Assembly: GCF_002970915.1 (NCBI RefSeq)
Contig: NZ_CP027190.1
Span: 2,232,001-2,296,000 of the forward strand
DNA length: 64,000 nt
From: Lactobacillus sp. CBA3605
GTDB taxonomy: Bacteria; Bacillota; Bacilli; Lactobacillales; Lactobacillaceae
Direction: 5' to 3'
In this document: positions 53,979-62,975 of the stretch, one piece after another
Layout: each line of letters starts with the position of its first letter
How positions within the stretch are numbered: the stretch's first letter is position 1
The notes under the pieces: model-generated
What the model saw: only the letters and a program-made list of their open reading frames with translations
Told to the model about the DNA's origin: nothing
Database searches by the model: none
Position numbers and translations under genes: made by a program

Positions 53979-55631
53979 ATGAATTTAAAGACAGCTGCTA
54001 AAGTAACTGTCGTTGCCGGGGCATCCTTGTTGTTCTTGGCAGCGTGCGGTTCAAAGAGTAACTCATCATCAACATCAAGTAAGCAGACCGCGACGATTAC
54101 TGAATCGGCCGAATTGCCAACGATGGATTTATCAAAATCAACTGATGTGGTTAGTTCCAACATGTTGAATAACACCAATGAAGGGTTATACCGGTTGGGC
54201 AAAGATAGTAAGATCACACCTGGGATTGCTAAATCAACGACCGTTTCCAAAGATGGTAAAACATATACGTTCACGTTACGAAAGAACGCCAAATGGAGCA
54301 ATGGCGACAAAGTTACCGCTAAAGATTTCGTTTATGGTTGGCAACGAACTGTTAATCCAAAAACTGCGTCACAATACGCATACTTATATTCAGGTATCAA
54401 GAATGCTGACCAAATCGTGGCCGGTAAAAAAGATGTTTCAACCTTGGGGATTAAAGCAGACGGCGATTACAAGTTAACCGTTACGTTGGATAAACCAATC
54501 TCATACTTTAAGAAATTAATGGGCTTTGTTAACTTCTTCCCACAAAACGAAAAAGCCGTTAAGCAATATGGCTCTAAGTATGGGACTACAAGTTCAGCAA
54601 TGGTCTACAATGGTCCTTACAAGATGACTGGCTGGAAAGGGACCAACTTAACTTGGACCTTGAATAAGAACAAGGATTACTGGGATGCTAAGAACGTTAA
54701 GATGAGCAGCCTGAAGTTCCAAGTTGTTAAGGATGCTTCAACTGGTTTGAACTTGTTCAACTCAAACAAGGTTGATGATATTACCCTTTCTGGGACCCAA
54801 GTTAAGAGTTACAAGAACAACAAGAACTTTATTGCCCGTAAGAGTGCCTCAACATTCTATGTTGAATTCAACCAAAACGATAGTAATAAAGCTTTAGCTA
54901 AGGCCTTCAAGAATAAGAAGATTCGTCAAGCCTTGTCAATGGCAATCAGTCGGAAGCAATTCGTCAATGATGTCTTGGCTGATGGCTCAACGGCTGCTAA
55001 GGGTTATGTTTCATCTGATTTAGCTAAGAGTCCAACTAATAAGAAAGACTTTGCGGATGATGCCTATGTTGCTAGTGGTGTTGAATACAACATGACGAAG
55101 GCCCGTAAGTTACTTAATGAAGGGCTTAAAGAAGTCGGGGAATCTAGCTTAAACATTAAATTACTTTCTGATGATACTGACGGTGGTAAGAAGTCGACTG
55201 AGTACTTACAAGGTCAGTGGCAGAAACTTTCATCTAAGATTAAGGTTACCAACCAAAATGTGCCATTCAAGACACGTTTACAACGGTCACAAAATGGCGA
55301 CTTTGATACTGTAATCTCTGCATGGAATGCCGACTTTACTGATCCAATCTCATTCTTGTCACTCTTCACTTCTGACAACTCATATAACAATGGTCGTTAC
55401 AACAGTGCTGCCTACGATACAGCGGTTAACAATGCTGAGGGCAAAGATGCTAACGATACCACGACTCGTTGGAATGACATGGTCACTGCTGAAAAGCAAT
55501 TGATGACGGATCAAGGGATTGCACCAATCTATCAAAAGACGGAAGCGCACTTGATGCGGACCAACTTGAAGGGCATCATCTACAATACCGCGGGTTCACA
55601 ATATAACTACAAGTACATGTACGTTAAGTAG
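53979..55631 (+). CDS. oppA: Oligopeptide ABC transporter, substrate-binding lipoprotein
   Basis: The 550-residue protein captures peptides outside the cell. The N-terminus is a lipoprotein signal (KTAAKVTVVAGASLLFLAACGSKSN, Cys at about 23). The SBP family 5 fold follows, with LPTMDLSKSTDVVSSNMLNNTNEGLYRLGKD, YTFTLRKNAKWSNGDKVTAKDFVYGWQR near residue 95, and GPYKMTGWK near 205. It ends with ADFTDPISFLSLFTSDNSYNNGRYN. It is the first gene of oppABCDF and is separated from oppB by a hairpin that would let more OppA be made than the other subunits. Confidence 0.95.
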   Translation: MNLKTAAKVTVVAGASLLFLAACGSKSNSSSTSSKQTATITESAELPTMDLSKSTDVVSSNMLNNTNEGLYRLGKDSKITPGIAKSTTVSKDGKTYTFTLRKNAKWSNGDKVTAKDFVYGWQRTVNPKTASQYAYLYSGIKNADQIVAGKKDVSTLGIKADGDYKLTVTLDKPISYFKKLMGFVNFFPQNEKAVKQYGSKYGTTSSAMVYNGPYKMTGWKGTNLTWTLNKNKDYWDAKNVKMSSLKFQVVKDASTGLNLFNSNKVDDITLSGTQVKSYKNNKNFIARKSASTFYVEFNQNDSNKALAKAFKNKKIRQALSMAISRKQFVNDVLADGSTAAKGYVSSDLAKSPTNKKDFADDAYVASGVEYNMTKARKLLNEGLKEVGESSLNIKLLSDDTDGGKKSTEYLQGQWQKLSSKIKVTNQNVPFKTRLQRSQNGDFDTVISAWNADFTDPISFLSLFTSDNSYNNGRYNSAAYDTAVNNAEGKDANDTTTRWNDMVTAEKQLMTDQGIAPIYQKTEAHLMRTNLKGIIYNTAGSQYNYKYMYVK

Positions 55632-55689
55632 AACCGAAAGATATCGTCATTAGTGTGTGTGTTTCAACTTAACGAATGTGAAACGAAAG

Positions 55690-55731
55690 GGGTAAGGGTT
55701 GACATATTGTTAATCCTTACCATTTTGTTTT
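55690..55731 (+). terminator. Hairpin terminator/attenuator between oppA and oppB
   Basis: GGTAAGG and CCTTACC enclose about 16 bases and are followed by ATTTTGTTTT. It probably ends most oppA transcripts. A TATAAT (55731-55736) just after it could start a second transcript for oppB onwards. Confidence 0.65.
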
Positions 55732-55747
55732 ATAATCAAATATGTCA
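55700..55747. promoter_or_regulatory. Inverted repeat flanking the oppB promoter box
   Basis: TGACATAT (55700-55707) and ATATGTCA (55740-55747) are perfect inverted 8-base arms flanking the oppA/oppB terminator and the TATAAT at 55731-55736. The layout fits a regulator bound at two half-sites, or is chance in AT-rich DNA. Confidence 0.35.
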
Positions 55748-55788
55748 TTATTTTTTAAGGCTAATTTAATAGAATGCGAGGAATTTTA

Positions 55789-56718
55789 ATGAGAAAGTAT
55801 CTCTTAAAGCGGATATTTTACTTGTTCCTGACATTATTCATTGTGGCTACGGCCACGTTCTTCCTGATGAAGCTAATGCCCGGAACGCCGCTACAAAATG
55901 AAGCCAAGTTGACTGCTAGTGAAAAAGCGTCGATTTTAGCGCAGTATGGCTTAGATAAGCCGGTCTGGTTACAATATCTGGTTTATATTGGCGGTATTTT
56001 TAAAGGTAGTCTCGGTCTATCCTTCCAATTTAGTGATCAAGCCGTTAGCTACTTGATTGGTAGTCGGATGGGGCCTTCCATGCAACTCGGTGGGCAAGCG
56101 ATGGTTGTTGGGGTTGTCTTTGGGATTATCCTTGGGGCTATTGGGGCCATTCGTAAAGATACTTGGGCGGACCGTTTAGCAACAGTAGTGTCAATCTTAG
56201 GGATTGCAGTACCAAGTTTCGTTTTGGCGATTCTATTGCAATATTACCTGGGCTTAAAGCTAAACTTGTTCCCAGTTGCTGGTTGGGAGGGCTTTGCATA
56301 TACTGTCTTGCCAACCTTAGCGTTAGCGGCCAGTCCGTTAGCCGAAACCGCCCGTTTCATTCGAACTGATATGGTGGATGTTTTGAGCTCAGATTATATT
56401 GAATTAGCTAAGGCAAAGGGTCTTTCCAAGTTTGGCATTGTTTATCATCATGCGTTGCGGAACAGTTTGATTCCAATGGTTACCTTAATTGGGCCACTTG
56501 CCGCCGCTCTGATGACTGGGTCGATGGTTGTTGAAAATATCTTCTCGGTTCCAGGGATTGGGGAACAATTTGTCAAATCAATCCTGGTCAATGACTACCC
56601 AACCATCATGGGTGTGACGATTTTCTATTCCGCTTTACTTTGCTTGTTATTATTATTGACTGATATCGTCTACGGCATCATTGATCCGCGGATTCGATTA
56701 AGTGGAAATGGAGACTAG
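55789..56718 (+). CDS. oppB: Oligopeptide ABC transporter permease OppB
   Basis: The 309-residue permease has six spans. It opens KYLLKRIFYLFLTLFIVATATFFLMKLMPGTPL, typical of OppB/DppB. The ATP-subunit coupling loop (EAA motif) reads YIELAKAKGLSKFGIVYHHALRNSLIPMVTLIGP, and VVENIFSVPGIGEQFVKSILVNDYPTIMG follows. ATG 55789 has GAGGAA upstream. It pairs with OppC to form the channel. Confidence 0.95.
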   Translation: MRKYLLKRIFYLFLTLFIVATATFFLMKLMPGTPLQNEAKLTASEKASILAQYGLDKPVWLQYLVYIGGIFKGSLGLSFQFSDQAVSYLIGSRMGPSMQLGGQAMVVGVVFGIILGAIGAIRKDTWADRLATVVSILGIAVPSFVLAILLQYYLGLKLNLFPVAGWEGFAYTVLPTLALAASPLAETARFIRTDMVDVLSSDYIELAKAKGLSKFGIVYHHALRNSLIPMVTLIGPLAAALMTGSMVVENIFSVPGIGEQFVKSILVNDYPTIMGVTIFYSALLCLLLLLTDIVYGIIDPRIRLSGNGD

Positions 56719-56721
56719 TTC

Positions 56722-57756
56722 ATGGCAGATAATGTAAATGATGTTGAAATTAAGCCCGGGGCTTTTGAACCATTAGATAAGCAGGCCGGGCCTGATAATG
56801 AAAAAATCGCTGCACCTTCTTTAACGTTCGGGCAAGATGTTTGGCGGCGGCTTAAGTCGAATAAAACGGCTTTTACCAGTTTTATCGTCTTAATCCTACT
56901 TTTCTTGATGGCTTTTGCTGGGCAAACGGTCTATCATCACAATCCAAATGATCAATCACCGAAGTATGCGAACTTGCCACCGAAGATTCCGGGTGTCAGC
57001 ATTCATGGCTTGAACGGGCATATTACCCAATCAGGTGAAGATGTGGATGCCTATAAGCAAGCCGGCGCGAGTTCCAACGTCCATTACCTCTTAGGGACCG
57101 ACTATTTAGGTCGTGACTTATTGGCACGGATTATGTATGGGACCCGAGTTTCGTTGGAAATTGCTTTAATTGCGACGCTGATTGATTTGACCATTGGGGT
57201 CGGATTCGGGATATTCTCCGGTTGGCGTGGTGGGCGCGTGGATTTGTTTATGCAGCGTATTATTGAAATCCTCTCGTCCATTCCCGCGCTAGTTGTGATG
57301 GTTTTGATGGCGACCGCTTTCCAAAAAACGGGGATGGCCTCAATCATTGCGGCCTTAGCATTAATTAACTGGACGACGATGGCCCGCCTAACTCGAGCAC
57401 AGACGTTACAATTGAAAAACCAAGATTTTATTTTGGCAGCGCGAACGTTGGGTGAGTCTTCAACTAAGATTGCTTGGAAACACTTGTTGCCAAACCTATC
57501 AAGTATCATCATTATTCAAACGATGTTTACGATTCCAAATGCGATCTTCTTTGAAGCGTTCTTGAGTTACATTGGGATTGGGATTAGTTCGCCACAAGCG
57601 TCATTAGGGACTTTGATCTCTGATGGTCAAAAGAACTTCCAATTCCTACCATACCAGATGTGGTATCCAGCAATCGTCTTGATTGTCTTGATGCTGGCCT
57701 TTAACTTATTAGGCGATGGTATGCGGGATGCATTTGATCCGAAATCGAAACGATAG
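56722..57756 (+). CDS. oppC: Oligopeptide ABC transporter permease OppC
   Basis: The 344 residues have a cytoplasmic N-terminus, one span near residues 50-70, an extracellular loop, and five more spans. Motifs are YLLGTDYLGRDLLARIMYGTRVSLEIALIA near 127 and the EAA coupling loop FILAARTLGESSTKIAWKHLLPNLSSIIIIQ near 233. FEAFLSYIGIGISSPQASLGTLISDG follows near 275. It begins three bases after oppB and partners OppB in the membrane. Confidence 0.95.
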   Translation: MADNVNDVEIKPGAFEPLDKQAGPDNEKIAAPSLTFGQDVWRRLKSNKTAFTSFIVLILLFLMAFAGQTVYHHNPNDQSPKYANLPPKIPGVSIHGLNGHITQSGEDVDAYKQAGASSNVHYLLGTDYLGRDLLARIMYGTRVSLEIALIATLIDLTIGVGFGIFSGWRGGRVDLFMQRIIEILSSIPALVVMVLMATAFQKTGMASIIAALALINWTTMARLTRAQTLQLKNQDFILAARTLGESSTKIAWKHLLPNLSSIIIIQTMFTIPNAIFFEAFLSYIGIGISSPQASLGTLISDGQKNFQFLPYQMWYPAIVLIVLMLAFNLLGDGMRDAFDPKSKR

Positions 57757-57771
57757 GGGGGTGGCAACAAC

Positions 57772-58848
57772 ATGGAAAATCCTGAAAATGTCATTGAAGT
57801 TCGTCATTTAAAAATTGATTTCCACACCTATGCAGGTGAGGTTAAAGCGATTCGTGATGTCAGCTTTGATTTACGTAAAGGTGAAACATTAGCCATTGTT
57901 GGTGAATCCGGTTCTGGTAAGTCAGTTACCACCCGGTCATTGATGGGGTTACTAGCACCAAATGCCGAAGTAAAAGGCGGCAGTATTATGTTTCACGGCG
58001 AAGATATTATTAAAAAGTCTGAAAAAGAAATGCAACATATTCGTGGTAAAGATATCGCGATGATTTTCCAAGATCCAATGACGTCATTGGACCCAACGAT
58101 GCGAATTGGGATGCAAATTGCAGAACCATTAATGAAGCATAAAGGGTTGAAGAAAAAAGAAGCCATTGCGCAAGCCTTGGAGATGCTAAAATTAGTCGGG
58201 ATTACCAATCCTGAAGGTCGGATTAATGATTATCCGTATCAATTCTCCGGTGGGATGCGCCAACGGATAGTGATTGCCATCGCCTTGGTTTGTTACCCCG
58301 AAGTCTTGATTGCCGATGAACCAACGACCGCTTTAGATGTCACCATTCAAGCACAAATCTTGGATTTGATGAAGGATTTACAAAATCGAATTGATACGTC
58401 AATTATTTTTATCACTCATGATTTAGGTGTCGTTGCTGGGATGGCGGACCGCGTTGCAGTTATGTATGCTGGGAAAATTGTGGAATATGGGACGGTTGAT
58501 GAAATCTTCTTCAATCCGCAACATCCCTATACTTGGGGCCTGTTGAACTCGATGCCAACGTTGGATACGGACAGTGGCTCGTTACAAGCGATTCCTGGGA
58601 CACCACCGGATTTATTGGAACCACCTGTTGGTGATGCCTTTGCGGCCCGGAGTGACTATGCGATGAAGATTGATACGGAACAAGAACCACCGTTCTTCAA
58701 AGTATCTGATACGCATTATGCGGCGACGTGGTTATTACATCCCGATGCCCCTAAAGTAACACCACCGGCTGAAATTGTTCGGCGGCAAAAGAAATTTGCG
58801 ACAATGCAACGACCAGAACCACCGATTAAGAAAGCAACGAAGGAGTAA
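57772..58848 (+). CDS. oppD: Oligopeptide ABC transporter ATPase OppD
   Basis: The 358-residue ATPase has Walker A GESGSGKS near residue 45, the Q-loop in MIFQDPMTSLDP, the ABC signature FSGGMRQRIVIAIAL near 158, Walker B LIADEPTTALDV, and H-loop ITHDLGVV. The C-terminal oligopeptide-transporter extension begins HPYTWGLLNSMPTLD. Cysteines of the iron-sulfur type found in some relatives are absent. The ribosome site is GGGGGGTGG. It forms a heterodimer with OppF to power import. Confidence 0.95.
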   Translation: MENPENVIEVRHLKIDFHTYAGEVKAIRDVSFDLRKGETLAIVGESGSGKSVTTRSLMGLLAPNAEVKGGSIMFHGEDIIKKSEKEMQHIRGKDIAMIFQDPMTSLDPTMRIGMQIAEPLMKHKGLKKKEAIAQALEMLKLVGITNPEGRINDYPYQFSGGMRQRIVIAIALVCYPEVLIADEPTTALDVTIQAQILDLMKDLQNRIDTSIIFITHDLGVVAGMADRVAVMYAGKIVEYGTVDEIFFNPQHPYTWGLLNSMPTLDTDSGSLQAIPGTPPDLLEPPVGDAFAARSDYAMKIDTEQEPPFFKVSDTHYAATWLLHPDAPKVTPPAEIVRRQKKFATMQRPEPPIKKATKE

Positions 58849-58850
58849 TC

Positions 58851-59813
58851 ATGATGCCAGATGAACGCAAAAAAATTCTAGAAGTCCATCATTTGAAGCA
58901 ATATTTTAATGTTGGCAAAAAAGACGAAGTTCGGGCGGTTGATGACGTCTCCTTTGATATTTATGAAGGCGAAACGTTCGGGTTAGTTGGTGAATCTGGT
59001 TCCGGTAAGACCACCACTGGTCGTTCTATCATCCACTTATATGAACCAACTGATGGTCAGATTCTCTTTGATGGTCAAGATGTTTCTAAGTTGCATACTA
59101 AGGCGGAAAAGCATGCTTTTCGGCGTAATATGCAGATGATTTTCCAAGATCCATATGCCTCCTTGAATCCCCGGATGAAGGTCAAAGATATCGTGGCCGA
59201 GGGGATTGATATTCATGGTCTTGCCAAAGATGACGCCGACCGGACGAAACAAGTGGAAGACTTGTTGGAAACCGTGGGCTTAAATAAGGACCATTCTAGT
59301 CGTTATCCACATGAATTCTCCGGTGGGCAACGCCAACGAATCGGGATTGCCCGGGCTTTAGCGGTCGAACCGAAATTTATCATTGCGGATGAACCAATCT
59401 CGGCCTTAGATGTGTCAATCCAAGCCCAAGTGGTTAACTTGATGAAAGAATTACAAGTGAAGCACAATTTGACTTACTTATTTATTGCCCATGATTTATC
59501 TATGGTTAAATATATCAGCGATCGTATTGGGGTGATGCATTACGGGAAGATTCTCGAAATCGGTCCCGCGGATGAAGTCTATACCCATCCGTTGCATGCC
59601 TATACCAAAAGCTTGATTTCAGCTGTTCCAGTGCCAGATCCTGAATTTGAACGGAATCGGAAGCAAGTGCCATATGATGATTCCCGTGAAATGGATGATA
59701 AAAAGCGGCGGATGGTCGAAATTGCGCCAGGGCACTTTGTCCGGGCCAGTGAAGATGAAATTCCAATGTATACTGAACGGGCGATTAAAGCAGGTTTAGT
59801 GACTTCTGATTAG
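58851..59813 (+). CDS. oppF: Oligopeptide ABC transporter ATPase OppF
   Basis: The 320-residue ATPase has Walker A GESGSGKTTTGRS near residue 50, MIFQDPYASLNPRMKV, signature FSGGQRQRIGIARALAV near 155, Walker B IIADEPISALDV and H-loop IAHDLSMVKYISDRIGVMHYGKILEIG. The C-terminal part begins HPLHAYTKSLISAVPVPDPEFER. It starts two bases after oppD and ends the operon before an intrinsic terminator. Confidence 0.95.
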   Translation: MMPDERKKILEVHHLKQYFNVGKKDEVRAVDDVSFDIYEGETFGLVGESGSGKTTTGRSIIHLYEPTDGQILFDGQDVSKLHTKAEKHAFRRNMQMIFQDPYASLNPRMKVKDIVAEGIDIHGLAKDDADRTKQVEDLLETVGLNKDHSSRYPHEFSGGQRQRIGIARALAVEPKFIIADEPISALDVSIQAQVVNLMKELQVKHNLTYLFIAHDLSMVKYISDRIGVMHYGKILEIGPADEVYTHPLHAYTKSLISAVPVPDPEFERNRKQVPYDDSREMDDKKRRMVEIAPGHFVRASEDEIPMYTERAIKAGLVTSD

Positions 59814-59824
59814 TGTGTGTATTT

Positions 59825-59863
59825 TCAAAAACCGTTGAGCAAATTAGCTCGGCGGTTTTTTTA
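59825..59863 (+). terminator. Terminator after oppF
   Basis: AACCGTTGAGC and GCTCGGCGGTT form the stem and are followed by seven T. Confidence 0.85.
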
Positions 59864-59873
59864 TGGCGTCAAT

Positions 59874-60485
59874 TTATTTTTGCGTCTGTAGCCAATCTAG
59901 ATAAACCGTTGGCCGTAAGATTGCACCCATAACCATGGTTGTTAATGCTGCTAAAGTGGCTGGGGTCTCGGCATATTGTCCCGCTCTTATGCCTTCAGCG
60001 TAATGAAAGACGGGGCGTGTTAAAAAGTAGCGCAGTAGGTTAAGTGCCACTGGTTGTAGTAATTGTTGGTCGACCCCTTGTCGTAGTAGGGTTTGGATTT
60101 GTTGATTTTCGCTGTCGGTTTGTTTGAGCTGAGCTTGTTGCTTGAAGTGAACATCATCAATCAATAATTGAATGGCCGTGACCGCAGCTGGTTGGACCAG
60201 CGCAAAGTGATAAAGGCCCGTAATGCTGGCACTGATTTGGTCTAGGAGGGGCATTGACGGGGTAAAGTTGGCGACGACGGCAACGCTCATTTGATGGACC
60301 GCTACTTGGTAGGTCGCATTTAACAAACTTTGTTTATTTTTAAAGTAAATATATAAGTTGGATTGTGGAATTTTAGCTAGCTTGGCGACTTTTGTTGTTG
60401 AAAAGCGGGCTAACCCGTCCGTAGCTAGTACTTGGATTGCGGCTTGAATCAGGCGATCATATTTTTGATTATCTTTAACTTTCAT
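59874..60485 (-). CDS. TetR-family repressor of the divergent NmrA-like gene
   Basis: The 203-residue regulator has the TetR DNA-binding domain KYDRLIQAAIQVLATDGLARFSTTKVAKLAKIPQSNLYIYFKNKQSLLNATY and a helical ligand domain. The ribosome site is GGAGGG. It is divergent from the NmrA-like gene, whose promoter contains two copies of a palindromic site (GATAAGTCTAT core). It probably represses that gene in response to an unknown electrophile or quinone-type signal. Confidence 0.88.
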   Translation of the reverse strand: MKVKDNQKYDRLIQAAIQVLATDGLARFSTTKVAKLAKIPQSNLYIYFKNKQSLLNATYQVAVHQMSVAVVANFTPSMPLLDQISASITGLYHFALVQPAAVTAIQLLIDDVHFKQQAQLKQTDSENQQIQTLLRQGVDQQLLQPVALNLLRYFLTRPVFHYAEGIRAGQYAETPATLAALTTMVMGAILRPTVYLDWLQTQK

Positions 60486-60526
60486 TAATTGAACCCTCCG
60501 AAATTAGGTTACGTTAAGTTTAACAG

Positions 60527-60584
60527 TTGACAAGAGATAAGTCTATCTCTTATAATAAATGTGCATTAAAGATAAGTCTATATT
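60527..60584 (+). promoter_or_regulatory. Sigma-A promoter with two TetR-type operator copies
   Basis: TTGACA (60527-60532) and TATAAT (60551-60556) are 18 bases apart. The spacer is filled by the palindrome AAGAGATA-AGTC-TATCTCTT (60532-60551). A second copy with the same core, AAGATAAGTCTATATT, covers 60569-60584 downstream of the start. A dimer at either site would block transcription of the NmrA-like gene. Confidence 0.85.
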
Positions 60585-60600
60585 TTAAGGAGTGTTCATT

Positions 60601-61494
60601 ATGAAAATTGTATTAACTGGATCATTGGGTCATATCAGTAAACCGGTTGCGACACAACTAGTCCAAGCCGGACATCAAGTCACCGTGATTAGTCATAATC
60701 CTAAGCGTGCTGCTGATATTAAAGCGCTAGGTGCGACGCCAGCTATTGGTAGTATTGCCGACAGTCAGTTTCTCACGGCCACCTTTAAGGGAGCCGATAC
60801 GGTTTATTTAATGATTACTGGAACTAATAGTGGGGATATTTTTAAAGCTGGTCAACAGCAGGCTGCAGTGTATGTAAAAGCAGTTCAAGCTGCTGGGGTT
60901 AAAAAAGTCGTTAATTTAAGCAGTGTGGGTGCGAACTTAGGTCCGGAAGTCGGGGCTTTGCATATTTATCAGATTATCGAAACTGCTTTAAGCCAAGGCT
61001 TACCAGACGTACAATTAACGTTCATTCGTCCAACTGGGATGTTCTATAATTTGTTTGGAAGCTTGGCGTCCATTCGACAAGCTCATGCGATTTATACCAC
61101 TAGTCGGGTGGATAAACCGGGCTCATGGGTCGCACCGCGCGATATTGTACCAGTAGTCAGCCAAGCTTTAACGACACCGGTCACTGCCCCCACGGTTCAA
61201 TACGTCGCTAGTGATGAAAAAAGCTATGCTGAAATTGCTCAGATATTGGGCCAAGCGATTGGAATGCCGGATTTGAAAGCGGTCCTGATTAGTGATGAAC
61301 AGCTGTTGGACCGCTTAACGAATGCTCACGACACCAGCAATTTTGTCGCGCAATATGTTAAAATGATGGCCTTTGAACGCGACCATGATCAAGAATTTTA
61401 TGCAGATTTTCATGCCCAGCAACCAATTTTAGGTCCAACCAAGCTAACTGATTTTGCGACTGAATTTGCAAAAGTCTATCATCAGCAAGCTTAA
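60601..61494 (+). CDS. NmrA-like NAD(P)-binding oxidoreductase
   Basis: The 297-residue atypical short-chain dehydrogenase has an N-terminal Rossmann strand with KIVLTGSLGHISKPVATQLVQAGHQVTVISHNPKRA, then NLSSVGANLGPEVGALHIYQIIETAL and LTFIRPTGMFYNLFGSL. It ends with a helical cap. Relatives include quinone reductases (QorB-like) and NmrA regulators. ATG 60601 has AAGGAG upstream. The divergent TetR gene and operator point to an inducible detoxification enzyme. Confidence 0.87.
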   Translation: MKIVLTGSLGHISKPVATQLVQAGHQVTVISHNPKRAADIKALGATPAIGSIADSQFLTATFKGADTVYLMITGTNSGDIFKAGQQQAAVYVKAVQAAGVKKVVNLSSVGANLGPEVGALHIYQIIETALSQGLPDVQLTFIRPTGMFYNLFGSLASIRQAHAIYTTSRVDKPGSWVAPRDIVPVVSQALTTPVTAPTVQYVASDEKSYAEIAQILGQAIGMPDLKAVLISDEQLLDRLTNAHDTSNFVAQYVKMMAFERDHDQEFYADFHAQQPILGPTKLTDFATEFAKVYHQQA

Positions 61495-61609
61495 CTTCAT
61501 ACGGATTAATGTTATATTAACGATAAGCATATCCTTTGAAATGTCATACTGATTTTAGTATAGTAAATGACAAGCAAGTGATGTTACTAGCCAACTAGGA
61601 GGGCACCTC

Positions 61610-61852
61610 ATGAAGAAATTACTGATAATCATTGGTTTTGTGCTAGGTGGTAGTGGGGTTTATTGGCTGTTTCGCAATAAGGAACGACTGGAAGCTCAAG
61701 CTCATGGCTTGGACGACGAGCTTTTAGGTAAAGCGGAACAAGTTAAAGGTAGCCTGAATGGGGATACCAAAACTAAATTGCGTGGTAATTGGCGTGAAGG
61801 GCGCGGCCATGTCAAACAGCAATTGAGTCGTTGGCAAGCGGCGCAGCAGTAA
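61610..61852 (+). CDS. Small membrane-anchored CsbD-like stress protein
   Basis: The 80-residue protein has one N-terminal span (LLIIIGFVLGGSGVYWLF) followed by a charged helical part DDELLGKAEQVKGSLNGDTKTKLRGNWREGRGHVKQQLSRW. That part resembles the CsbD/YtxH-type stress proteins in its Lys-Gly-x-x-x repeats and Trp. The start has GGAGG. It is followed by a strong terminator and is probably a general-stress gene; the assignment is tentative. Confidence 0.6.
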   Translation: MKKLLIIIGFVLGGSGVYWLFRNKERLEAQAHGLDDELLGKAEQVKGSLNGDTKTKLRGNWREGRGHVKQQLSRWQAAQQ

Positions 61853-61860
61853 TGTCAGCT

Positions 61861-61900
61861 ACGGTTAACATCTTTCTTCAGATGTTAACCGTATTTTTTT
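61861..61900 (+). terminator. Terminator after the CsbD-like gene
   Basis: ACGGTTAACATC and GATGTTAACCGT form a perfect 12-pair stem and are followed by ATTTTTTT. Confidence 0.9.
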
Positions 61901-61966
61901 GCTGCCTAATTAATGACGAATCGCGGTATAATAAAACTTACTAGTTATCAGAAAGTTGGGATTATA

Positions 61967-62890
61967 ATGGCAAAAAAACAATTTTATGTAGTTCGTGCCG
62001 GTTATAAAACGGGGATTTATCAGACTTGGGCGGCGTGTCAGCAGCAGATTAACGGCTATAGCGGTGCCCAATACAAAGGATTTGTGACCCGCGCCGAAGC
62101 CGAAGCGTATCTGCACGGTCAAGCAACGCCAACTAAGTCGGTCAAAGCGGTTAAAACCAGTTTAAAAGTGAGTGCGGCTAAAAAAAGTGAGATTACCGTT
62201 TATACGGATGGTGGTAATCGAAATACTGGGAATGTCCAAGGAGGCCAAGTGCGTTCGACCGACAAATCAGCTTGGGCGTATCAGATTCAAACTGCCGATG
62301 AGCAATTAACGGGGACTGGTGGCGAGTGGGGGGCCACCAATAACCGGATGGAAATCATGGCTTTGTTACAAGCACTTGATCGGCTAACAAAGTTAAATAA
62401 AACGACTGCAACAATCTTAGTGATTATGGACTCAAAATACGTCTTAGATGCCATTCAAAAGGGGTGGCTAACAAGTTGGCGGCAACACGGCTGGCGGCGA
62501 GCTAAAGGTGAACTGATCAACGCTGAACTTTGGCAGGCTGTTTATCAGCAGTTACAGACCTTTAAGCACTTGGAATTTAAATGGGTTAAGGGACATGCCA
62601 ATACTAGTGGCAATAATGCGGTCGATCAGTTATTGAATACGACGATGGACCAAATGAAGGCGGGACAACCAATTTCTGTTCAAAATGCGACGGTCAAGTT
62701 AACCCCGACGAGCCCTAATGATGGGCAGGGAGATTTACTTGCAAAAACGGCCACACCGGCTAAATCCTCACGAATAACAACTAAGTCGGCAGCTGCATCG
62801 CACCCAGTTAATGACCAACAAAAACAACAATCAGTATCCGCAATGACAACAATTGTCGACAATTGGAAAGCAGACCAAACTGAAAAGTAA
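61967..62890 (+). CDS. rnhA: Ribonuclease HI with N-terminal hybrid-binding domain
   Basis: This enzyme cleaves RNA in RNA-DNA hybrids. The 307 residues start at ATG 61967 with an RNase H1 hybrid-binding (viroplasmin-like) domain: KQFYVVRAGYKTGIYQTWAACQQQINGYSGAQYKGFVTRAEAEAYL. The catalytic domain has ITVYTDGGNRNTGN, NNRMEIMALLQAL, VIMDSKYVLDAIQKGW and WVKGHANTSGNNAVDQL, so Asp, Glu, Asp and the last Asp are all present. A low-complexity Ser/Thr/Lys tail of about 60 residues follows. A terminator, then an insertion sequence, lie downstream. Confidence 0.93.
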   Translation: MAKKQFYVVRAGYKTGIYQTWAACQQQINGYSGAQYKGFVTRAEAEAYLHGQATPTKSVKAVKTSLKVSAAKKSEITVYTDGGNRNTGNVQGGQVRSTDKSAWAYQIQTADEQLTGTGGEWGATNNRMEIMALLQALDRLTKLNKTTATILVIMDSKYVLDAIQKGWLTSWRQHGWRRAKGELINAELWQAVYQQLQTFKHLEFKWVKGHANTSGNNAVDQLLNTTMDQMKAGQPISVQNATVKLTPTSPNDGQGDLLAKTATPAKSSRITTKSAAASHPVNDQQKQQSVSAMTTIVDNWKADQTEK

Positions 62891-62920
62891 AACGTCTGCC
62901 ATAACTAGCATCTTAACAAA

Positions 62921-62959
62921 AAACGCGCCATTGGCCTTAACGGCTAATGACGCGTTTTT
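62921..62959 (+). terminator. Terminator after rnhA, abutting the insertion sequence
   Basis: AACGCGCCATTGGCC and GGCTAATGACGCGTT form a long stem followed by TTTT. The insertion sequence begins three bases later. Confidence 0.85.
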
Positions 62960-62975
62960 AAGGTTCTATGATATT

